A stretch of 39,489 bases of DNA, from positions 1-39,489 of the forward strand of contig CAMASK010000022.1 of the NCBI GenBank assembly GCA_945860895.1, in the 5' to 3' direction. Position numbers and translations under genes: made by a program. The stretch comes from Bacteriovorax stolpii (GTDB lineage: Bacteria; Bdellovibrionota; Bacteriovoracia; Bacteriovoracales; Bacteriovoracaceae). The notes under the pieces are model-generated. The model saw only the letters and a program-made list of their open reading frames with translations, searched no databases and was not told the origin of the DNA. Of this stretch, positions 32,687-39,489 are shown piece after piece; the first letter of the stretch is position 1; every line of letters starts with the position of its first letter.

Positions 32687-33478
32687 ATGCAAAGGGATTT
32701 AGATAAACAGGAGACCTTTTTGATCTTTCTTTATCACTGCAATGTGTTTGAGGAGCGAGAGCTCAAAGACCAAATTACTATCGGCAGAACGACTGGAGAT
32801 ATTATCGTCTCAGCAGATAATAATATGAGTGGAAAGCATGCACAAATCTCTCTGAATGAGGAAGATGGAGCCTTGGTGATTTATATTGAAGATCTCGGCT
32901 CAAAAAACAAAACTGTTGTAAACAGAGCTGAAATCTGCGCCGGACAAAAAATCAAATTAGAATTAAATACATTAATTGAAACCGGAGCTCAGCAGTTTAT
33001 CTTAACGGATAATCCCAAGCTAGGGATTATGGACGTTAATACTTTTCTTAACCGCTTTAAAAGTATGCAAGTCAAGAAGCTGGAATCAATAGACATTATT
33101 CATGCCGTAATAAAACAGGAAACAATTGAAACAGAAGAAATTGTTATTAATGAACCAGTTGATGAGCTGGCAGGAGCAGAAATCAAATTTACTCAGATCA
33201 AAAAAGATCTACTTGCACTTGATATTAATCTTGGACAAGAGTTAAAGAAATTAGAAGAAATGAAAGAAAAATTATTGTTAACCTCAAAAACTAAAAAAGA
33301 AGAGCTTACCTTGCGAGGTATTGCGATTAAGAAAGAGCTGGACGAACAAAAAGCCAAATTTCAAAAGTTAAGAGCAGAAGTTGAAAATAAGAAGAAGAAA
33401 GTAATCAATTTGAAAGATCTGCCAAAATTATCTGAGACTGAAGAAATAGATGATCTACCTGAAATCCCTGAAGAATAA
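32687..33478 (+). CDS. FHA domain protein with C-terminal coiled coil
   Basis: A 263-residue cytosolic protein. Residues about 10-105 are an FHA domain, the phosphothreonine-binding module: the conserved residues are G33-R34 (ITIGRTTGD), S48 and H51 (NMSGKHAQI) and N74 (LGSKNKTVVN). Residues about 175-245 are a Lys/Glu-rich coiled coil, and the end is acidic (EIDDLPEIPEE). It probably docks onto a phosphorylated partner. The start is odd: the good ribosome site (TTAAGGA) precedes an ATG at 32669, but that frame hits an in-frame TAA after five codons and this ATG follows at once (TAAATG). Re-initiation is likely. Confidence 0.82.
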   Translation: MQRDLDKQETFLIFLYHCNVFEERELKDQITIGRTTGDIIVSADNNMSGKHAQISLNEEDGALVIYIEDLGSKNKTVVNRAEICAGQKIKLELNTLIETGAQQFILTDNPKLGIMDVNTFLNRFKSMQVKKLESIDIIHAVIKQETIETEEIVINEPVDELAGAEIKFTQIKKDLLALDINLGQELKKLEEMKEKLLLTSKTKKEELTLRGIAIKKELDEQKAKFQKLRAEVENKKKKVINLKDLPKLSETEEIDDLPEIPEE

Positions 33479-33871
33479 TTAGCTGAACAGTTTTCCGAAA
33501 AGCCCTTTTCTCTTCTGAACTGATTCATTGAGAATGGCTTCACCGTATTTCCCAAAAAGTTCCTTAAAAGTCTTAAGATCTTTTGCCCCATCAATCCCAA
33601 TATTATAGTCCTGAACTGATATAAGTCTGACCTGTGGGAGGTTAAGCTCTTGGGCCACTCTCAGGGCAAAAGCTTTCAAATCGTCTAAATTTAAAAAAGT
33701 CATGTCCTCTGAACTAGCCTCGGGAAAAGATTTGATCAATTCTTCTAAAATTGAATCGGCCACAAAACCATCATCATTGAAAAAATAAGTAACTTTATAT
33801 CGCGCCGAACGAAATTCTTCGTCGTGATTTTGCGACGACTGAAAATGATAAATTAGATTCAACTGGCTCAT
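33479..33871 (-). CDS. Unknown 130-residue protein
   Basis: A soluble 130-residue protein without signal or membrane helix. It begins with beta-like segments (LNLIYHFQ, RYKVTYFFNDDGF), then helices (ILEELIKSFP, DDLKAFALRVAQELNL), a strand VRLISVQDYNI, and ends in a basic, Phe/Leu-rich segment (QKRKGLFGKLFS). I recognise no family. Its ATG overlaps the stop of the GH42-like gene (ATGA), so the two are co-translated, and its stop abuts that of the convergent FHA gene with no spacer. Confidence 0.72.
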   Translation of the reverse strand: MSQLNLIYHFQSSQNHDEEFRSARYKVTYFFNDDGFVADSILEELIKSFPEASSEDMTFLNLDDLKAFALRVAQELNLPQVRLISVQDYNIGIDGAKDLKTFKELFGKYGEAILNESVQKRKGLFGKLFS

Positions 33872-35583
33872 CTATTCTCCTCATAATGACCAAAATCAAG
33901 AGCTACTTTCCCATTTGGGAGAAGCTCAACTTCGACACCATCAGGAGTTGTTTTGGCAGTTGCATGAAGTGGATCAATTAATTTCATGAATGCAAATTTT
34001 TTCTGAGTATGAACCATGACTGATTTTTTATAACTGGTTGGATTGTAAAAATTAACTCTTCGAACATCCAGATAGTTTAATTCATGAGGAGAAGTGGCAC
34101 GAATTCTCCATAAACTAAAAATGTCCTGGTCTGTTTCAACCTTAGGATGATTCATGTTCAAAAACTTGAAAAGATGTCCCCAAAAACGAGACTGATCTTC
34201 AGGATTATTGAGTTTTTGACCTTCAAATGTGATAAATCTCCCCTCACCTAAGAAGCATAAATTAATAGGTGTGATAAAGTTTACAGACTGAAGTTTGAGA
34301 TTATTTTCCAGATAAAAAACCTGAAGGCGTCGATCCAGCTCCTCACTTAATTTGGAGCTGTCAAAGATGATTCTCTGACCCATCATAAAAAGTTTGAGCA
34401 TCTGTGCAAATGCAGTGCGATCCATGCCTTCTGCATGAAAAAACTTTACCCGATGATGAGAAGAATCAATCCAGCTTGGAGTAAATTCCAGTTTATTATA
34501 CTGATGGTACATCCAGGGAAAGTGATTATTTAAAAATGATTTCAAGCCGTTTTGTTCAAAAACACTGACAACATCCTGATCAAACACATCAAAAAGAGCA
34601 TATGGTCTGAAATCAGGACTAAGTTCAGGGGAATCACTTAAATATTGAAAACGGTGTTCGATTTCATCATTTGAAAAATGTTCACTCAAACATCTTCTTA
34701 GTAAATCTTTCTTTTCTTTGGCAGATAATAAACAGCTACTGAACCATCCATGATTGATATAGCTATTAAAAAGATCTTTGAAATAATGTGTTTGGGATTT
34801 TCCAGAACCAATAGCCCGCTCAATAGTGTCCTTGGGACCAGCTCCAAAAATAGTAATTTCTTTAATCCCTTCCCAATAAGAAGCGAGGCAATCTTGTGCC
34901 AAAGACTGAAATAATGAAGATACATCATCACGAAAATATTTTTTTAATTTAGCTTCTTCTTTTGTGGCAATTAGATCGAAGTCGGGATGATTCTTTTTTA
35001 AATAACGAGAAAATCCTTGATCAAAAGTGAGAGAGTAATCTTCCAAAAATGAGATGGCTTGATTGTTTTCATTATAAAAAAATTCAACACCCCAAATGGA
35101 CGACTTAATCTTTTTAGATGCTAAAATTTCTCCTAGCGCCTGAACAAATCCAGCAAAGGTCTGTGAAACTTTTGGTTCAAAGAAAGAATACATTTTATGA
35201 AGAGTTTGATCTTGATCCAAGCAGGCCAGATGCATACCTTGGTGAGAAACACTTAAAGTCCGTGCCGAAGAAATAGGCACACCTCCATTTGGAAGAAAAG
35301 GGGCCGGGGACAAAGGCAGCAACCAACAGAATTTTCTACCCTGCTGCGTCAAAATATTTATCAGGCGCACCAGATCCCTCTCTGGATGAAGTCTACCAAA
35401 ATCCCAAGTGCCGTCAGATTCAGCGTGAAATCCCCAATAGAGTGGAATAAAAATGATTTCATGAGAAGCGAACTCGGCTATGCGGTTTTCCCATAGAGAA
35501 GCGGAGGTTTTCCAATAGCAAAACCACTGCTCACCTGGTCGAACAGGATCTAGATTAGGACGAGAATCATTTGAATGGGTCAT
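33868..35583 (-). CDS. Cytoplasmic glycoside-hydrolase-like protein (GH42/GH35-type barrel)
   Basis: A 571-residue protein with no signal peptide. The N-terminal 100 residues read like the start of a GH42 beta-galactosidase barrel: IIFIPLYWGFHAESDGTWDFG, then LHPERDLVRLINILTQQGRKFCWLLPLSP. Further in, IWGVEFFYNENN followed by FSRYLKKNHPDFDLI resembles the GH42 region with the acid/base Glu (usually NEYG) and its downstream helix, but I cannot be sure that the catalytic pair is kept. The rest has several FN/FY-rich strands. Family is therefore tentative, activity unknown; it may be a sugar-binding or polysaccharide-processing enzyme. It forms a two-gene operon with the 130-residue protein. Confidence 0.6.
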   Translation of the reverse strand: MTHSNDSRPNLDPVRPGEQWFCYWKTSASLWENRIAEFASHEIIFIPLYWGFHAESDGTWDFGRLHPERDLVRLINILTQQGRKFCWLLPLSPAPFLPNGGVPISSARTLSVSHQGMHLACLDQDQTLHKMYSFFEPKVSQTFAGFVQALGEILASKKIKSSIWGVEFFYNENNQAISFLEDYSLTFDQGFSRYLKKNHPDFDLIATKEEAKLKKYFRDDVSSLFQSLAQDCLASYWEGIKEITIFGAGPKDTIERAIGSGKSQTHYFKDLFNSYINHGWFSSCLLSAKEKKDLLRRCLSEHFSNDEIEHRFQYLSDSPELSPDFRPYALFDVFDQDVVSVFEQNGLKSFLNNHFPWMYHQYNKLEFTPSWIDSSHHRVKFFHAEGMDRTAFAQMLKLFMMGQRIIFDSSKLSEELDRRLQVFYLENNLKLQSVNFITPINLCFLGEGRFITFEGQKLNNPEDQSRFWGHLFKFLNMNHPKVETDQDIFSLWRIRATSPHELNYLDVRRVNFYNPTSYKKSVMVHTQKKFAFMKLIDPLHATAKTTPDGVEVELLPNGKVALDFGHYEENR

Positions 35584-35622
35584 TAGTATTATTTTAGCTT
35601 AATAAATGCTGTGAAGTGTATC

Positions 35623-35651
35623 AAAATAATGGGAACTCAATTATTTCACAA
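35623..35651 (-). promoter_or_regulatory. Possible promoter of the GH42-like gene
   Basis: Minus strand -35 TTGTGA (35651-35646), 17-base spacer, -10 TATTTT (35628-35623), about 40 bases before the ATG at 35583. Four matches in each box. The -35 box overlaps that of the divergent acyl-CoA dehydrogenase promoter. Confidence 0.35.
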
Positions 35652-35673
35652 AAACTGATTTATCCGCTACACT
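35645..35673 (+). promoter_or_regulatory. Promoter of the acyl-CoA dehydrogenase operon
   Basis: -35 TTCACA (35645-35650), 17-base spacer, -10 TACACT (35668-35673), about 28 bases before the ATG at 35702. Five of six matches in the -35 box and four in the -10 box. Confidence 0.5.
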
Positions 35674-35701
35674 TTCGAACTCGAGAAAAAGGAATTTATA
35701 T

Positions 35702-36847
35702 ATGTGGTTTTTCACTTCTGAAGAAAAAGAAATTCAAAAAGTTTGTCGTGACTTTGCACGAAATGAGCTCGCCCCAGTTGCTGAGCTACATGATACGAAG
35801 GAAACATTTAACTTAAAAGCCTTCAAACATATGGGGGATTTAGGCCTTTTGGGAATAACAGCAGATCCGGATTACGGTGGAGCTGGCATGGGGGCAACTG
35901 CCGCCACTATCGTAATGGAAGAATTTGGTAAAGCCTGCGCTGGTTCGACACTTTCGTATCTTGCCCACACAATTCTTTGTGTGAACAATTTAAATAATAA
36001 TGGTTCAAACGAACAGAAAGCTAAATATCTTCCGAAACTTATCTCTGGCGAGCATATTGGCTGTATGGGAATGAGTGAGCCTGAATTCGGTTCCGATGCT
36101 GTAGGAATGCAAACAAAAGCTGTCAAAGTTGGCGGGGATTACGAAATCACCGGTAATAAAATGTGGATAACCAATGCTCAGTACGCTGACATTGTTTATC
36201 TCTATACCCGTACCGGTCCAGGAAAAAAAGACCTCACAACTTTTATCGTTGAAAAAGGCACTCCTGGATTTAGTGTTTCAAAAGAAATTCATAAAATGGG
36301 TATGCGCTCTTCTCCAACGGGAGAATTGTCTTTTCAAAAAGCTAGAGTGCCTTCGGCAAATCGTATCGGTAATGAAGGTGATTCAGTTGTTCACATGATG
36401 AAAAACCTGGAGATAGAAAGAATTACAATTGCCGGAATTTCACTGGGTATAGCGCAAGCCTGCCTTGATCAATGTATTAAATATGCTGGCGAAAGAAAGC
36501 AGTTTGGAAAAAATTTAGCCCATTATCAATTGATTCAGAAAATGATTGCTGAGATGTACTCTGAAACTGAAGCCATGAGAAGAATGCTTTATACCGTTTG
36601 CTATGAATATGATCAGGGAAATCGTTCAAATAACCTGGCATCAGCGGTTAAACTACAGTTGCCTAAAATGGCAACAAAGATTGCACTTGATGCCATTCAA
36701 CTTCACGGTGGATATGGATACTCACGAGAGTTTCCACTTGAGCGTATGATGAGAGACAATAAATTGAACGAGATTGGTGCGGGAACAAATGAAGTGATGA
36801 TTATGATCATTGCTAAAAACTTACTAAGAGACGCACTAAGAGAATAA
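35702..36847 (+). CDS. Acyl-CoA dehydrogenase, isovaleryl-CoA dehydrogenase-like
   Basis: FAD enzyme oxidising acyl-CoA to the 2-enoyl-CoA, 381 residues. FAD-binding segments GCMGMSEPEFGSD and MWITNAQYAD are clear. The usual C-terminal catalytic Glu (YEGT) is replaced by GAGT in EIGAGTNEV, while E239 in NLEIERITIAG stands where isovaleryl-CoA dehydrogenase has its base. This pattern, plus KLNEIGAGTNEV near the end, points to the isovaleryl-CoA branch and leucine breakdown. An AAAAGGA site precedes the ATG. It leads an operon with a second dehydrogenase and pgi. No other leucine-pathway gene is in the window. Confidence 0.9.
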   Translation: MWFFTSEEKEIQKVCRDFARNELAPVAELHDTKETFNLKAFKHMGDLGLLGITADPDYGGAGMGATAATIVMEEFGKACAGSTLSYLAHTILCVNNLNNNGSNEQKAKYLPKLISGEHIGCMGMSEPEFGSDAVGMQTKAVKVGGDYEITGNKMWITNAQYADIVYLYTRTGPGKKDLTTFIVEKGTPGFSVSKEIHKMGMRSSPTGELSFQKARVPSANRIGNEGDSVVHMMKNLEIERITIAGISLGIAQACLDQCIKYAGERKQFGKNLAHYQLIQKMIAEMYSETEAMRRMLYTVCYEYDQGNRSNNLASAVKLQLPKMATKIALDAIQLHGGYGYSREFPLERMMRDNKLNEIGAGTNEVMIMIIAKNLLRDALRE

Positions 36848-36860
36848 TCGAGAAAATAAA

Positions 36861-38000
36861 ATGAATGATTTTCAAAAAGAGCTTTGTGCTAACTTAAGCC
36901 GGTACTGTAAGGACACGATTGAACCCCACATGGAGCACGATGATGCTGAGGGGAAATTCAACATGGATTTCTTCAAAGGCCTTGGTTCCTACGGTGTAAC
37001 TGGTGTTACTCTGCCTGAAATCTACGGTGGCGCTGGTCTTAGCTATTTAGATTATTGTTATATCCTTGAAGAGATTGCGAAAACATCAGTCCCCTATGCT
37101 GTAACTATTTCTGTGTCTTCAATGGTTCAAACTATTTTGAATGAATATGGAAATCAAAAGCAAAAAGAAAAGTATCTTCCAGCACTGGCATCAGGTGAAG
37201 AAATCGGAGCATTTGCTCTTTCTGAATCTCATGCAGGATCAGATGCTGGTGCCCTTAAAACCACTGCCAAAAAGACTGAAGGTGGTTATCTTTTGAATGG
37301 TACCAAGATGTGGATAACCTCGGGTGGTATTGCCAAAACTTATATTGTGATGGCACGAACTGGTGGAGAAGGCTCCAAAGGTGTGTCCGCTTTTATCGTA
37401 AGAGACGGTGCCAAAGGCTTTAGTTTCGGAAAAGCTGAAAAGAAAATGGGTTGGAAAACTTCTCCCACTCGTGAACTAGTTTTTGAAAATTGTTTCGTAG
37501 CAAATGAAGACTTACTTCTGGAAGAAGGCAAAGGCTTCATGGTTGCCATGGGTGGTCTTGATCGAGGTCGGGTGGCCATTGCGGCCATTGGTGTCGGTTG
37601 TGCTCAACGTGCTTTAGACGAGGCCATGAAATATAGTTTAACCAGACAACAATTCAAGCAGCCGATTTTTGATTTTCAAGGTCTCCAATTCATGTTGGCC
37701 GATATGGCGCTGGAGGTAATGAGCTCTCGCCTCATGGTGTTGAGTGCTGCTCAGACCATTGACGATGAAAAAACCAGCAGTAAACTCTGCTCAATGGCTA
37801 AATTGAAAGCGACAGATGCGGCCATGAAAGTAACAACGGATGCGGTTCAAGTTCTTGGAGGCGTGGGTTATACCTCAGAATATCCGGTTGAGAGATTCAT
37901 GAGAGATGCAAAAGTTCTTCAAATTGTCGAAGGCACCAATCAAATCCAACGTGTGGTTATTGCCCGCCACCTCAAAAAAGAGTACGAACAACATGCTTAA
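36861..38000 (+). CDS. Acyl-CoA dehydrogenase, short-chain (butyryl-CoA) type
   Basis: Second FAD acyl-CoA dehydrogenase, 379 residues. It has AFALSESHAGSDAG (120-131), MWITSGGIAKTYI (150-162) and the standard catalytic Glu E357 in QIVEGTNQIQRVVIAR. This differs from its neighbour, where the base has moved, so the two probably act on different acyl-CoAs rather than being duplicates in function. The first ATG lies 13 bases after the previous stop with only a weak purine-rich site (GAGAAAAT), implying coupling. The chain-length preference cannot be read from the sequence. Confidence 0.92.
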   Translation: MNDFQKELCANLSRYCKDTIEPHMEHDDAEGKFNMDFFKGLGSYGVTGVTLPEIYGGAGLSYLDYCYILEEIAKTSVPYAVTISVSSMVQTILNEYGNQKQKEKYLPALASGEEIGAFALSESHAGSDAGALKTTAKKTEGGYLLNGTKMWITSGGIAKTYIVMARTGGEGSKGVSAFIVRDGAKGFSFGKAEKKMGWKTSPTRELVFENCFVANEDLLLEEGKGFMVAMGGLDRGRVAIAAIGVGCAQRALDEAMKYSLTRQQFKQPIFDFQGLQFMLADMALEVMSSRLMVLSAAQTIDDEKTSSKLCSMAKLKATDAAMKVTTDAVQVLGGVGYTSEYPVERFMRDAKVLQIVEGTNQIQRVVIARHLKKEYEQHA

Positions 38001-39225
38001 CTGGAACATCCTTTCCCACGAAGAAGCGAAAATTAGTCCTGACTTTGAAAAAACTCTTAAAATTTATCACGACACTCTTTCTTCACCTGATACTGGTTTT
38101 TTTCATCTCCCACAAAATAAAGATTTGTTAAATGAAACAAAAGCCGTGTACGAGAAGATGAAGCACAAAAATTATTTTATTCATGTGGGTATCGGTGGTT
38201 CAGCACTCGGCCCTGACATGTTTCTTAAAGCTCTTGGTTCAAAAAAAGGTGTCGAATTTATTTTTGTCAATAACATTGATCCTGATGATCTTCATCGTCA
38301 GCTTTCAAAAGTTAAAATAAAAGATGCCTTAATTTACATTGTTTCTAAATCAGGCACAACAGCAGAAACTGTTGCAGCAATGAGTATCCTGGCAGGAGAA
38401 CTTAATAAGGCCGGAGTTACTGAAGATCAATACCAAGACTATTTTGTTTTTTGTACAGATCCAGTGAAGGGTGATTTAAGAAAAATTTCTTCTCAATGGA
38501 GTGTACAAACACTTTCTGTCCCTGCAAATATTGGTGGACGCTTTTCAGTATTAACTCCAGTGGGTTTTCTGCCTATGCTATTTGCTGGAATTGATGTAGA
38601 GAAAGTTTTAAATGGAGCAGCTCAGATTCAAAAGAAATTAACTGACCCCAACGAAGGAAAAGATTTTTTTCGTCTAGCCTGCTGGATTAAGACGTTGCAT
38701 GACAAGGGCATAAATCAGACAGTCATGATGCCTTACTCTTCATTGCTAAAAGAATTCTCTGCGTGGTTCGTTCAACTCTGGGCAGAAAGCTTGGGCAAAG
38801 ATGGCAAAGGGTTAACACCAATTCCGGCATATGGAGCAACCGACCAGCACTCTCAGATTCAGTTATTTATGGAAGGCCCAAACGACAAAACTCTTTTTTT
38901 GATTGAAGTAGAAAATTTTTCTCAAGATTTCTCTCTCAAAAACACCATTTCAGGTGAAGCCTTTCAAATGCTTTCACCATTCAATTTAAGTACACTAATG
39001 AAAGCGGAGTTTGAAGGAACACTTGCAGCACTTAAGGAAAATCAACGTCATGTTGTTCATCTCAAGATTTCTTCTGTGAATGAAGAAGCCCTAGGACAAC
39101 TAGTTTTATTTTTTGAGTGCTTGACGGTTTTAATCGGTCGAATAATTAAGGTTGACCCTTTTAACCAACCTGGTGTCGAAGGTGGAAAAAAATATGCTAA
39201 TTCTTGGCTAAAATCTCATTCGTAA
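37993..39225 (+). CDS. pgi: Glucose-6-phosphate isomerase
   Basis: Interconverts glucose-6-phosphate and fructose-6-phosphate in glycolysis, 410 residues, short compared with the 550 of Escherichia coli but near other compact bacterial forms. Motifs: GIGGSALGPDMF (67-78), the phosphate-binding VSKSGTTAETVA (117-128), NIGGRFSVLTPVG, the DQHSQIQL region, and the C-terminal QPGVEGGKKYA with the active-site Lys. I chose the ATG at 37993, which overlaps the end of the dehydrogenase by 8 bases; a longer in-frame start at 37906 would overlap it by about 95 bases without homology to the family. It is the last gene of the operon. Confidence 0.93.
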   Translation: MLNWNILSHEEAKISPDFEKTLKIYHDTLSSPDTGFFHLPQNKDLLNETKAVYEKMKHKNYFIHVGIGGSALGPDMFLKALGSKKGVEFIFVNNIDPDDLHRQLSKVKIKDALIYIVSKSGTTAETVAAMSILAGELNKAGVTEDQYQDYFVFCTDPVKGDLRKISSQWSVQTLSVPANIGGRFSVLTPVGFLPMLFAGIDVEKVLNGAAQIQKKLTDPNEGKDFFRLACWIKTLHDKGINQTVMMPYSSLLKEFSAWFVQLWAESLGKDGKGLTPIPAYGATDQHSQIQLFMEGPNDKTLFLIEVENFSQDFSLKNTISGEAFQMLSPFNLSTLMKAEFEGTLAALKENQRHVVHLKISSVNEEALGQLVLFFECLTVLIGRIIKVDPFNQPGVEGGKKYANSWLKSHS

Positions 39226-39250
39226 ATGACGATACGTCTCTAACTGGGTC

Positions 39251-39279
39251 TTGCTTGAAGTACGTCATAAGCTTACAAT
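39251..39279 (+). promoter_or_regulatory. Promoter of the terminal FHA gene
   Basis: -35 TTGCTT (39251-39256), 17-base spacer, -10 TACAAT (39274-39279), about 36 bases before the ATG at 39315. Five of six -10 matches; the -35 box is weaker. Several TACGTA/GTACGT palindromes overlap the region and might bind a regulator. Confidence 0.5.
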
Positions 39280-39314
39280 AGTACGTACTTGCAAGTTGGA
39301 ATTTTGGAGAAGTC

Positions 39315-39489
39315 ATGAGTGATGACAATAACGCTACCGTCGTAATTACTGATATCAGAAAAGCTCTCGATGCTGTTGAAGATGAAGCCAAGCAGAAGCC
39401 AGCCTGTTTATTAGTGGTTGGTGGAGAACTGAATGGTTCAATATTTAATTTAATTCCTGGTGAAAATACAATTGGCCGTAATCCTGATT
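39315..39489 (+). CDS. FHA-domain protein, 5' part cut by window edge
   Basis: Only 58 codons are visible. After an acidic start (MSDDNNATVVITD) and a short helix, CLLVVGGELNGSIFNLIPGENTIGRNPD matches the first strands of an FHA domain up to the G-R that binds phosphothreonine. A GGAGAAG ribosome site precedes the ATG and a promoter lies upstream. In Bdellovibrio-like bacteria such a start is seen in FHA-GGDEF diguanylate cyclases and in FHA-linked regulators; the rest of the gene is outside the window, so the effector domain is unknown. Confidence 0.8.
   Translation, partial: MSDDNNATVVITDIRKALDAVEDEAKQKPACLLVVGGELNGSIFNLIPGENTIGRNPD

Overview
The window is a gene-dense, AT-rich bacterial chromosome segment: about 37 protein genes, no tRNA or rRNA, no CRISPR array, no insertion sequence, and no gene-free stretch above 300 bases. 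Gene content and order (TolQRAB, LapB, FtsEX-EnvC, an rpsF/rpsR-DUF2232-rplI cluster, several FHA proteins, many small secreted proteins) suggest a Gram-negative member of the Bdellovibrionota, most like Bacteriovorax/Halobacteriovorax-type predators. That placement is an inference from gene content only.

Layout. 1-1890 (minus): ribosomal cluster with an S6-S18 fusion, a DUF2232 membrane protein and the 5' part of L9. 2171-3223: a lone lipoprotein. 3263-6290 (minus): RNase G and the nucleoside transporter NupC. 6307-10730: a small membrane protein and, divergent from it, a nucleoside salvage operon (pyrimidine phosphorylase, purine phosphorylase, cytidine deaminase) followed by a DEDDh exonuclease; the divergent pair shares an almost mirror-symmetric promoter. 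10734-18489 (minus): a cell-wall/division operon read ftsE, ftsX, envC-like, ctpA, xseA, M23 peptidase, histidine-kinase-like protein. 18609-21864 (minus): HD phosphohydrolase, a 70-residue protein, and an NtrC-like AAA+ regulator lacking the GAFTGA loop. 22008-29554 (minus): an envelope operon read sppA, lapB, three unknown envelope genes, tolQ, tolR, tolA/tonB-like, tolB. 29628-33478: a secreted phospholipase-D-type protein with an inserted EF-hand, a small secreted protein, rlmN, and an FHA/coiled-coil protein. 33479-35583 (minus): an unknown protein and a GH42-like protein. 35702-39225: two acyl-CoA dehydrogenases and glucose-6-phosphate isomerase. 39315-end: the start of another FHA-domain protein.

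How the genes fit together. The nucleoside cassette (uptake, phosphorolysis, deamination, possibly DNA degradation) fits a cell that lives on nucleosides released by other organisms. Two long envelope operons deal with septal peptidoglycan hydrolysis (FtsEX-EnvC, an intact LytM peptidase, CtpA) and with outer-membrane maintenance (LapB, Tol system, SppA). The most unusual items are the S6-S18 fusion, the mirror-symmetric divergent promoter, the GAFTGA-less regulator, the kinase-like protein with an unrecognisable ATPase domain, and the EF-hand phospholipase D.
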